This document shows, one piece after another, positions 51,191-58,974 of a stretch of DNA of 64,000 bases. Within the stretch, counting starts at the first letter, position 1; the number at the start of each line of letters is the position of its first letter. Below the pieces are notes generated by a model, which worked only from the letters and a program-made list of their open reading frames with translations, was not told where the DNA came from and did not search any database. This DNA comes from Rariloculus sp963665575 (GTDB lineage Bacteria > Pseudomonadota > Gammaproteobacteria > Steroidobacterales > Rariloculaceae), in assembly GCA_963665575.2 (NCBI GenBank), contig CAXXDW010000003.1:558001-622000 (forward strand), given 5' to 3'. Both the position numbers and the translations under genes were made by a program.

Positions 51191-51568
51191 ATGCGAATCC
51201 ACTTCTCCGCCGCCGTCGCCGTGCTGTTGAGCCTTTCGACGTGGGTCGCACCGCTCAACGCGCACCACTCGCACGGCAACTACTCGCTGCAGGAGTACAT
51301 CCAATTCGAGGCCGAAGTACGTCAGGTCCTGTGGCTCAATCCCCACGTCTGGGTACAGGTCGATGTCACCGACGATAACGGCGAGGTGGCCACCTGGGCG
51401 CTCGAAGGCGGCAGCATCAGCGCCCTGACCCGCCGCGGCTGGGCTCAGGACGACCTTCAGCCGGGGGACATCATCCAGGTGAGGTGCCATCGGCTCAGGG
51501 ACGGGTTTAACGGATGCCTGCTGGGCTATGTGACGCCGCCCGGCGGCGAGGAAAAGGAGTTCGACTAG
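51191..51568 (+). CDS. Secreted DUF6152 protein, short form
   Basis: A 125-residue exported protein, signal peptide ending near PLNAHHSHG, followed by one DUF6152 domain: FEAEVRQVLWLNPHVWVQVDVTDDNGEVATW and LTRRGWAQDDLQPGDII. AGGAG lies 9 bp before the ATG at 51191. It resembles the first third of the protein at 47780-48862. Role unknown. Confidence 0.83.
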   Translation: MRIHFSAAVAVLLSLSTWVAPLNAHHSHGNYSLQEYIQFEAEVRQVLWLNPHVWVQVDVTDDNGEVATWALEGGSISALTRRGWAQDDLQPGDIIQVRCHRLRDGFNGCLLGYVTPPGGEEKEFD

Positions 51569-51672
51569 GAGCCTGCGTCGCAAGCTTCCAGGATCCGTCA
51601 ACGCGATTCACAACGGTGCAGTCGGATCCGTCACGACACAGTCCCGGGGAACCTTTCGGACGAGGAATCGAC

Positions 51673-52290
51673 ATGCGAACCTTGATTTTTCTGCTCATCC
51701 CCACCGTCATGCTCCCTTCGACGGCTTTCGCGCAATGGCGGGAGTTCTTCGACCCGGAGGAGCACTTCAGCGTCAATTTTCCGGCCGAGCCGGAGGTGCG
51801 CGAGTTCGAATTCCAATCCGAGTCCGCCACCCTGCCCGCCAGGGTCTACACGGTCGTCGACGGCGACCAGCTCTACTCGGTGACGGTGGTCAATTACGGC
51901 GACTCCCGCGACGCCTATACGGAAATCCCCGATCGCAGCGACGAAGCCGATGCCGCCATGACCTGGGTCTATGACCAGCGCGCATCGGTGTCCTTCGCCG
52001 CGCGCTCGTTCCGCTTGCGCGACGGCGAGGTGACCCACGATGCGTGGCACCACATCGACAGGGTGGAAGGCCTGCAGATCCATATCACCAATCCCGACGG
52101 TTCGCGCACCTATGCCGGCGTGTATTTCCAGGCAGGTCGGCTCTACATCATCGAGGCGACCGGACCGGCGGAGTCCATCCTCACCCAGACGCTGTTTCAG
52201 CAGTCGTTGTACTTCCTCGACGACGAGGGCGTCAGGGTTCGATACGAGCTCCGACCGGACGGTTCGAGGATGCGCATCGCCTTGCCGTAG
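51673..52290 (+). CDS. Secreted protein of unknown function
   Basis: A 205-residue exported protein with signal peptide MRTLIFLLIPTVMLPSTAFA and an opening WREFFDPEEHFSVNFPAEPEV that is common at the mature N-terminus of small periplasmic proteins of unknown role. The rest is beta-rich, with YAGVYFQAGRLYIIEATG near the end. GAGGAATCG precedes the ATG at 51673. Starts 104 bp after the DUF6152 gene and may be cotranscribed. No enzyme motif found. Confidence 0.75.
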   Translation: MRTLIFLLIPTVMLPSTAFAQWREFFDPEEHFSVNFPAEPEVREFEFQSESATLPARVYTVVDGDQLYSVTVVNYGDSRDAYTEIPDRSDEADAAMTWVYDQRASVSFAARSFRLRDGEVTHDAWHHIDRVEGLQIHITNPDGSRTYAGVYFQAGRLYIIEATGPAESILTQTLFQQSLYFLDDEGVRVRYELRPDGSRMRIALP

Positions 52291-52384
52291 GAGACCGCTG
52301 AACGACCGTGTTCCCGTGAGTCGAGCGCCATACAAAACAACGACTTGTGGAGCGGGAACTGCACCGGCCTGAATCGCTCGGAGC

Positions 52385-52578
52385 GGTTCCGGGGCTTTTC
52401 AATGCGCGACGGAAATGCGCATCGCGTTCCTGGTCAGATCAGCCGGCCAGTCGTCAGGCCCTGCACGCTCGAGGCGTTTCCGGTTCCGGGACTGTTCAAC
52501 GCGCGACGGGAGCCCGCATCGCGCTCGTAGTCAAATCAGCCGGCCGGTCGTCAGCCCCTGCGCGCCCTCGCCTTCCGC
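52385..52578. repeat. Two direct copies (97-bp period) of the MATE gene 3' end
   Basis: GGTTCCGGG at 52385 and at 52482 begin two copies that match over about 80 bp at roughly 80% by eye (shared CGCGACGG, GCATCGCG, TCAGCCGGCC and GTCGTCAG blocks). The second copy contains the stop codon of the MATE gene; the first holds a matching relic of that stop (CTGATCTGA on the minus strand). The first copy is non-coding. Confidence 0.75.
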
Positions 52579-53934
52579 TTCGCGCGCGTCAGCCAGCGTG
52601 CCGAGCATCCGCCTGAGCATGACGAAGCCGACGACGCCGAAGGCGAGATGCGCTATGGCGTTGGCCCCGAAAATGCCCGTGAGCCCGAAGTAGCGCCCGA
52701 GCAGCCAGGCAAGCGGAATGTAGACCAGGAAGAGCTTCACGAACGTGAGCGTCATCGCCGGCATGGGCCTGGCGAGCGCGTTGAATGCAGCCACCGCGGT
52801 CAGCATGACGCCGAAACCGGTGAGCGAGAACGGCACGATCACGAGGTAGAGCGTCGCCGTCGAAATGACCTGCGGGTTGGAGTCGAAGATCGCGACGAGC
52901 GGCCGCGCCGCCAGCCACAGGATCACCGCGGCGCCAAGCGTATAGGCAACGCAAAAGCGCTCCGATAACCAGGCGAATCGATGCACCCGGTCGAGCCGGC
53001 CCGCACCGAAATTCTGACCCGTAAACGGGCCGACGGAAGAGGTCACCGCGAAGATGACGATCATCACGAACGCCTCGATCCGCGACGCAACGCCGAAACC
53101 GGCGACGGCCGCCGGTCCGAAGACCGCGACGAACGAGGTGATGACGCCGACAGTGACCGGGGCCAGCAGGTTCGATGCCATCGCCGGCACCGCAACGTGC
53201 AGCACCGTGCGCCAGGAATCGAGCAGCTTGTCGAAACTCAGGTAGCGCGCCCGGATCAGGTTTTCTCGCCAGCGCAGAAACGCGATCGATGCCAGAACGG
53301 TGAGTCCGTTGGAAATGACCGTCGCCAACGCGGCGCCCTGCAGTTCCATCCGCGGAAAGCCGAGCAGCCCGAAGATCAGCAGCGGATCGAGCGCGATGTT
53401 GAGCAGTGCCGCGATCGTCAGAATCAGCGCCGGCACACGGGCGTCGCCGGCCGCCCGCATCGCGAAATTGCCGACCATCGGCAAAATGATAAGGAAACCG
53501 CCGAAGTAGTAGACCTCCATGTACTCGCGGACCAGCGGCAGCGTGAATTCGTCGGCGCCAAGCGCGGCAAATACCGGCTCGACGGTCGCCAGGCCCGCGA
53601 TCGTTACGATGAACCCGAGAACCAGACCGAGGATCAGCGCATGCGTCGTGATTCGCTGAACACGGTCGAGGTCGCCTGTGCCGAGCAGGCGCGAAAGCAC
53701 CGACGATGTGCCGATACCGACGCCGAGACCGATCGCCATGAGCGAGAACGCCACGGGAAAGGTGAACCCCATCGCAGCGAGCGGCAACGTGCCGAGCTGG
53801 CCGACGAAGTACGTGTCGGCAATGCTGTAGGAGTTGATCGAAACCAGGCCAAGCACCATCGGCACGGAGAGCTGCCGCAGGTGTCGGCCTTCCGGTCCCG
53901 TGACCAGGCGTGGAACGGGTCGGCGGGACGCCAC
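52531..53934 (-). CDS. MATE-family multidrug/sodium antiporter
   Basis: Twelve-helix exporter of 467 residues. The first half has LSVPMVLGLVSINSYSIADTYFVGQLG and GTSSVLSRLLGTGD, and the second VAVPAMASNLLAPVTVGVITS, GPFTGQNFGAGRLDR and VVPFSLTGFGVMLTAVAAFNALARP, the two-fold MatE repeat. MATE proteins export cationic drugs or metabolites in exchange for Na+ or H+. Substrate not predictable. Its 3' end has been duplicated downstream. Confidence 0.94.
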   Translation of the reverse strand: MASRRPVPRLVTGPEGRHLRQLSVPMVLGLVSINSYSIADTYFVGQLGTLPLAAMGFTFPVAFSLMAIGLGVGIGTSSVLSRLLGTGDLDRVQRITTHALILGLVLGFIVTIAGLATVEPVFAALGADEFTLPLVREYMEVYYFGGFLIILPMVGNFAMRAAGDARVPALILTIAALLNIALDPLLIFGLLGFPRMELQGAALATVISNGLTVLASIAFLRWRENLIRARYLSFDKLLDSWRTVLHVAVPAMASNLLAPVTVGVITSFVAVFGPAAVAGFGVASRIEAFVMIVIFAVTSSVGPFTGQNFGAGRLDRVHRFAWLSERFCVAYTLGAAVILWLAARPLVAIFDSNPQVISTATLYLVIVPFSLTGFGVMLTAVAAFNALARPMPAMTLTFVKLFLVYIPLAWLLGRYFGLTGIFGANAIAHLAFGVVGFVMLRRMLGTLADAREAEGEGAQGLTTGRLI

Positions 53935-53981
53935 GCTAGGTTCGACCGGTCAACGCGTAGGCGAGGCGCAACATCGCGCCG

Positions 53982-54734
53982 CTAGAAAATCGGGTCGAGC
54001 TCATAGATGAAGCTTCGGCAACCCGGACGCACGATGTCCTGCTTGTCCCAGCCGATGTAGTGCGATCGGTCGATGGCCCAGAGTGTGGTCGTGCGGAAGA
54101 TCTCGTCGGTCAACTCGACGATGTGAGGATCGAAGATGGCGCCGCTGTTGTCGACGAGGAAACAGACGACGGCGCGGCCTTCACGCGCCTCGCGAATCGC
54201 GCGAATCGGATAGTTCGGCGTCGCCATCCGGTTCGCGAGCAGCGGCGGCATGAGATCGTAGGTCTGCGTGCGTTCGACGTTGATGTCGTCCGCGACCGTG
54301 TCGCTGAGCTGAACGCACCACCAGCCACCGCCGCCCGACGGGCTCGTCCAGCGCCCACCTAGCGTCCAGCGGCTGAGATCCGCCTCGTATTCACGTCCCA
54401 GGCGCGTATCGCTGAAGCTCAGCCGGTCCCTGCGCTCCCTCCAGTCCGACAGGCGCGACCAGATCCTGAACCCATCCCGGCGCGGCGGAGAGACATCCGC
54501 GCGGCCGTCCGGCAGGAAACGAAACAGGTACTGCTCATCGCCGCGCCTGGCGTGCCCATACACGAGGCAGTTCCACACGCCGACCGGCTCATCGACAGGC
54601 TCGGTCGGGATGGTCGCGCCTTGCGATGCGGCTGCCCCGAGAAGAAGTGCTGAAGCCACAATCGACGCGGCGATCGCGCTTGTGCGACGGGCGCTTGTCG
54701 ATGAAAGACAGATGGTCGAATGAGCCCGGGGCAT
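53982..54734 (-). CDS. Secreted protein with TonB C-terminal-like domain
   Basis: About 250 residues. A hydrophobic N-terminal helix (AIAASIVASALLLGAAAS) acts as signal or anchor. The middle (GVWNCLVYGHARRGDEQYLFRFLPDG and SGGGGWWCVQLSD) is unfamiliar. The last 75 or so residues (ANRMATPNYPIRAIREAREGR, AVVCFLVDNSGAIFDPHIV) match the TonB C-terminal fold, with the YP-x(5-7)-G-V/F pattern. No Pro-rich spacer is present, so it is not a classical TonB. Start position upstream of the helix is uncertain. Confidence 0.7.
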   Translation of the reverse strand: MPRAHSTICLSSTSARRTSAIAASIVASALLLGAAASQGATIPTEPVDEPVGVWNCLVYGHARRGDEQYLFRFLPDGRADVSPPRRDGFRIWSRLSDWRERRDRLSFSDTRLGREYEADLSRWTLGGRWTSPSGGGGWWCVQLSDTVADDINVERTQTYDLMPPLLANRMATPNYPIRAIREAREGRAVVCFLVDNSGAIFDPHIVELTDEIFRTTTLWAIDRSHYIGWDKQDIVRPGCRSFIYELDPIF

Positions 54735-54765
54735 GTCGTGGCAATCGAGCGCGTGCGACGAGTGC

Positions 54766-55281
54766 TTATTGATGGTCTTCCACCGTCACCCTTGGACGCA
54801 GACCCGCCTCGTTGAGCATGCCTCGGATCTGCAGTATCTGCCTTGCGCGCGGGTTGATGGCTACCGCAGCCTCGAGATCCTCGGTCGCCTCCGGGTACAT
54901 TTCCTTGAGCCAATAGGCGTAGGAGCGATTGCTGAACGCGCGCCAGTTGTAGCGGTTGAGCTCGATCGACTGGGTGCAGTACTCGATGGCCGTGTCCGGA
55001 GCGTTCTTGGCGGCGTAGGCCGCACAGACATTTGACAGTGCGCCTGCCCGGATCAGGTCAGTGGTCCTTTCGCGTTCGAGCCCGAGCAGCGTCAGACGAA
55101 TGCCTTCGTCATAGTCGCCTTCGCGCAGCGCATTGGAACCCTCGGCCAGCAGCGGGTTTCCAACACCGAGCAGGATTCGGTTGTCGCCCGCGACCCCGGT
55201 ATCGGCGCGTGGCAGGTTCTGGGACCACGCAGGGGCGGCGAGCGAGAAAATGAAGAGGCTTGCCAGTAGTGCACGGACCAT
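54766..55281 (-). CDS. Periplasmic TPR-repeat protein
   Basis: A 171-residue exported protein with signal peptide ending near PAWSQ. Three TPR units follow: LLAEGSNALREGDYDEGIRLTLLG, LSNVCAAYAAKNAPDTAIEYC and SNRSYAYWLKEMYPEATEDLEAAVAINP, the last a good consensus. Such domains bind partner proteins. It is read in the same direction as, and 31 bp before, the TonB-like gene, so the two may form a unit. Confidence 0.82.
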   Translation of the reverse strand: MVRALLASLFIFSLAAPAWSQNLPRADTGVAGDNRILLGVGNPLLAEGSNALREGDYDEGIRLTLLGLERERTTDLIRAGALSNVCAAYAAKNAPDTAIEYCTQSIELNRYNWRAFSNRSYAYWLKEMYPEATEDLEAAVAINPRARQILQIRGMLNEAGLRPRVTVEDHQ

Positions 55282-55428
55282 AATCGCCTCCAGGTTGGTT
55301 AGTATAGCATCGGGACAGCGCCGGACCGCGCGATCGCATGGCCCCCGATGCGAAGCGCTTCTCGAGCCCGGACCGCATCCCGTAAATCACTTCGCGTTTG
55401 ATATGCAGGTTTGGAACCACCGAAACCA

Positions 55429-56628
55429 ATGACCGACGTTGCCCAAGCTGAAGCCCTGGTTTTCGACCGAGTGCCCGCGTGGCCGTCGGTACGGACGGAG
55501 ACCGCATCGAGCCACGGTCGGATCCTGCGCGAGACCGTCGTCGCCGAGCGCGATCAGCCTCCCTTCGACCGCGTGATGATGGACGGCATCGCGATCGCCT
55601 GGAGGGACTGGGCCGCGGGCAGGCGCAACTTCGATCCCATCGGTACCCAGGCCGCGGGCTCGCCCGAGCTGACCCTGAGGGCGCCCGGGCAATGCATCGA
55701 GATCATGACGGGAGCCATGTGTCCGGGCAGCGCCGATACGATCATCCCGGTCGAGCGACTGCGGCGCGAAGGCAGTTTGACGCTCATCTCCGAAGGGACC
55801 GAGGTCGAGCGCGGCCAGTTCATCCACCCACGCGGCAGCGACCGGCGCAAGGGCGACCGCCTGCTCGAGCCCGGAGTCCGCATCGGCGCCACGGAAGTCG
55901 CGGTGATCGCAGGCGCCGGCTACGCGGAGATCGAGGTCGCGGCGCTGCCGCGCGTCGCCGTGATCTCGACCGGCGACGAACTCGTTCCGGCCGGCGAGCC
56001 GATCGCGCATTTCCAGATTCGTTCGACAAACGAGTTTTCGATCGAGGCGAGCCTTGCACTGGCCGGTCTCGCCGACATCAGGCGCGAGCGGCTGCTGGAC
56101 GACGAGAGAGAGATTCTCGACGCTGTCGAGGATCTGCACCACGACCACGACGCGTTGATCCTGAGCGGCGGAGTATCGATGGGCCAGTTTGACTTCGTAC
56201 CCGCGGTGCTCCAGCAGCTCGGTGCGGCGGTCGTGTTCCACGGCGTCGCGCAGCGCCCCGGGCGGCCGTTGCTGTTCGCGAGCAGCCACGATGGCAAACC
56301 GATTTTCGGCCTGCCGGGCAACCCCGTCTCGGCGCTGGTCTGCCTGACCCGCTACGTCATCCCGGCGTTCCGGCGTGCCGCCGGGCTTTCGAACTCCATG
56401 ATCGAGCACGCCGTGTTGACCGAACCCGTCTCGCGATCCGGCAAGCTCACCTATTTCATGCCGGTCAAGCTCGGCTGGGACGACCAGGGCCGCCAGACCG
56501 CCGAGCCCAAACCCACAAACACCTCGGGGGACTACATCTCGCTCGCCGGGACCGACGGGTTCATCGAACTGCCGAAGGGCCGCGAGAACGATCCGGCAGG
56601 CACAGTCGCACGCGTCTTTCGCTGGTAG
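55429..56628 (+). CDS. moeA: Molybdopterin molybdotransferase
   Basis: MoeA ligates molybdate to adenylylated molybdopterin, the last step of basic Mo-cofactor synthesis. It has 399 residues. Domain order is normal: N-terminal ETVVAERDQPPFDRVMMDGIAI, CIEIMTGAMCPGSADTIIPVE, a VAVISTGDELVPAGEP stretch opening the MoCF domain, ALILSGGVSMGQFDFVP (SGGVSxG loop) and IFGLPGNPVSALVCLTRYV. Start ATG 55429 is preferred over a TTG 18 bp upstream. It is far from moaACDE and near the peptide transporter genes. Confidence 0.95.
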   Translation: MTDVAQAEALVFDRVPAWPSVRTETASSHGRILRETVVAERDQPPFDRVMMDGIAIAWRDWAAGRRNFDPIGTQAAGSPELTLRAPGQCIEIMTGAMCPGSADTIIPVERLRREGSLTLISEGTEVERGQFIHPRGSDRRKGDRLLEPGVRIGATEVAVIAGAGYAEIEVAALPRVAVISTGDELVPAGEPIAHFQIRSTNEFSIEASLALAGLADIRRERLLDDEREILDAVEDLHHDHDALILSGGVSMGQFDFVPAVLQQLGAAVVFHGVAQRPGRPLLFASSHDGKPIFGLPGNPVSALVCLTRYVIPAFRRAAGLSNSMIEHAVLTEPVSRSGKLTYFMPVKLGWDDQGRQTAEPKPTNTSGDYISLAGTDGFIELPKGRENDPAGTVARVFRW

Positions 56629-56815
56629 CGGCGCGCCGATGCCACTTCGCGGGGGCGCTGCCATGCGCCCTTGGGGCCTCAAAGACGATCGCCTACCATG
56701 TGCCCCTGAGGTCATCGGAGATGATGGCGAAGCCCGGTTCGCTCGGGAACTGAAGGACGCCGCGCTACCATATCCGCTCTCGCTCATCGCGGATCAGGGC
56801 ACGGTCTGACGCAAC

Positions 56816-57853
56816 GTGGAAACGACGAGCTACTTCATCCGGCGTTTTCTGCTGATCGTTCCGACCTTCCTCGGTATCACATTGCTCGTCTTCGCGGTCA
56901 CGCGCGTCGTGCCAGGCGGCCCGATCGAGCGGATGCTCAACGAGGCGCTGCTCGCCGGAGGCGACCGGGGTGCCGCGGTCGCGGGACCGCAGGGCGTCGG
57001 CGGCAGCGCACTGTCCGACGACCAACTCGACCAGCTCCGCGCCTACTACGGCTTCGACAAGCCGGTGCTCGTGAGCTATGTGGAGTGGCTCGGCAAGGTG
57101 GTCGTGCTCGATCTCGGCCGATCGACGCGCTACAACGAGCCGGTCTGGGAGACGATCAGGGACCGGTTCCCGATATCGATCTTCTACGGACTCACGACGC
57201 TGATCCTGACCTATGCCGTGTGCATCCCGCTCGGCATGGCCAAGGCGATGCGCCATCACAGCCACTTCGACAACGTCAGTTCGGGCTTCGTGTTCTTCGG
57301 CTATGCGGTACCGAGCTATGTCGTCGGCATTGCCTTGCTCACGTTCCTCGCGTCGCAGCTCGAGTGGTTTCCGCTTGGCGGCTTCGTCAGCGACAACTAC
57401 GACCAGTTGACGCCGTGGCAAAAGATCGTGGACGTGGCGCATCATGCCGTGCTGCCGCTCATGTCCTACATGGCCGGAAGTTTCGCGGTGACGACGTTCA
57501 TGATGAAGAACTCCCTCATGGACAACCTGTCGGCCGACTACGTGCGCACGGCCATCGCCAAGGGACTGTCGTTCCGCCAGGCCGTCTACCGGCACGCACT
57601 CAGGAACAGCCTCATCCCGATCGCGACCTCGTTCGGCAACAACATCTCGCTGATCCTGACCGGTTCCTTCCTCATCGAGCGGATCTTCAACATCGACGGC
57701 TTCGGACTGCTCGGTTTCGAGTCGCTCGTCGAACGAGACTACCCCGTCGTCATGGGCATCCTCGTGATCTCGTCGCTGTTGTTCCTGGTCGGCAACATCC
57801 TCTCGGACATCTGCGTGGCGATCATCGATCCGCGCGTGAAGTTCGGGCAGTGA
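56816..57853 (+). CDS. yejB: ABC transporter permease, YejB-like
   Basis: Inner-membrane permease of 345 residues starting at GTG 56816. It has ETTSYFIRRFLLIVPTFLGI at helix 1, the long insertion GGPIERMLNEALLAG typical of YejB rather than DppB, and the EAA loop YVRTAIAKGLSFRQAVYRHALRNSL that contacts the ATPase. With YejE it forms the channel of a peptide importer. First gene of the operon yejB-yejE-binding protein-ATPase-ATPase. Confidence 0.92.
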   Translation: METTSYFIRRFLLIVPTFLGITLLVFAVTRVVPGGPIERMLNEALLAGGDRGAAVAGPQGVGGSALSDDQLDQLRAYYGFDKPVLVSYVEWLGKVVVLDLGRSTRYNEPVWETIRDRFPISIFYGLTTLILTYAVCIPLGMAKAMRHHSHFDNVSSGFVFFGYAVPSYVVGIALLTFLASQLEWFPLGGFVSDNYDQLTPWQKIVDVAHHAVLPLMSYMAGSFAVTTFMMKNSLMDNLSADYVRTAIAKGLSFRQAVYRHALRNSLIPIATSFGNNISLILTGSFLIERIFNIDGFGLLGFESLVERDYPVVMGILVISSLLFLVGNILSDICVAIIDPRVKFGQ

Positions 57854-57866
57854 GGAGGGACGGCGC

Positions 57867-58940
57867 GTGCGACTGAGACCGCAAACAGTCAAACAATGGC
57901 GGCGCTTCCGCTCGATCCGCCGCGGCTACTGGTCGCTGCTCATCATCGGCGCACTGCTCGCGCTCACGCTCGTCGCGGAACTGCTCGTCAACAGCCGGGC
58001 GATCGTGGTCCGCTACGAGGGCAGCTACTACTTCCCGACCTACGCCGGTTTCATGCCCGGCAGCCAATACGGCCTCGACTACGACTACGAAACCAACTAC
58101 CGCGAACTCGCGGCGAGCTTTGCCGAGCGGCGCGAAGCCGCCGCAGCGAGCGGCGCGGAGCCTCCGGGCAACTGGCTGATCCTGCCACCCGTGCCCTACA
58201 ACCCGTTCGAGACGGACTTCCGGGACGATTCGTTCCCGCCGTATCCGCCAAGCTTGAGCACCCAGCACTATCTCGGCACCGACGTCGCCGGGCGCGACAT
58301 CCTCGCCCGTCTCGTCTACGGCTTCCGCCTCGCGATGGCGTTCGCGGTCATTCTGCTGCTGTGCAACTACATTGTGGGTATCGCCGTCGGCTGCGCCATG
58401 GGGTTCTGGGGCGGCGCCTTCGACCTCATCTTTCAGCGGCTCATCGAAATCTGGTCGAACGTGCCGTTCCTCTACGTGATCATGATCGTCGCCTCGGTCA
58501 TCGTGCCGAACTTCTGGACATTGATCGGGATCATGGTCGTCTTCGGCTGGATGGCCATGACCTGGTACATGCGCACGTCCACCTACAAGGAGAAGGCGCG
58601 CGAGTACGTGGATGCGGCGCGCGCGCTCGGCGCCTCGAGCCCGCGGATCGTCTTTCGGCACATCCTGCCGAACACGATCTCGATCATTGTCACCTTCATC
58701 CCGTTCTCCGTCGCCACGGGCGTGACTGCGCTCACGGCACTCGACTATCTCGGGTTCGGACTGCCGCCGCCGACCCCGAGCTGGGGCGAACTGCTCGCCC
58801 AGGGCACGGCCAACCTGCAGTCGCCGTGGATCGTGACCTCGGTCGTCGTCGCGATGACGCTCGTGCTGCTCATGGTCGCCTATGTCGGCGAGGCGATCCG
58901 CGAAGCCTTCGATCCGAAACAGTTCACGTTTTATGAGTAA
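57867..58940 (+). CDS. yejE: ABC transporter permease, YejE-like
   Basis: A 357-residue permease. An N-terminal helix (YWSLLIIGALLALTLVAELLV) is followed by a roughly 100-residue periplasmic insertion with YEGSYYFPTYAGFMPGSQYG, a YejE hallmark. HYLGTDVAGRDILARLVYGFRLAM then opens the membrane core, and EYVDAARALGASSPRIVFRHILPN is the EAA loop. It starts 13 bp after yejB. Confidence 0.93.
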   Translation: MRLRPQTVKQWRRFRSIRRGYWSLLIIGALLALTLVAELLVNSRAIVVRYEGSYYFPTYAGFMPGSQYGLDYDYETNYRELAASFAERREAAAASGAEPPGNWLILPPVPYNPFETDFRDDSFPPYPPSLSTQHYLGTDVAGRDILARLVYGFRLAMAFAVILLLCNYIVGIAVGCAMGFWGGAFDLIFQRLIEIWSNVPFLYVIMIVASVIVPNFWTLIGIMVVFGWMAMTWYMRTSTYKEKAREYVDAARALGASSPRIVFRHILPNTISIIVTFIPFSVATGVTALTALDYLGFGLPPPTPSWGELLAQGTANLQSPWIVTSVVVAMTLVLLMVAYVGEAIREAFDPKQFTFYE

Positions 58941-58974
58941 ACTACCTGCAACTCGGCACGCATCGGAGACCGCC

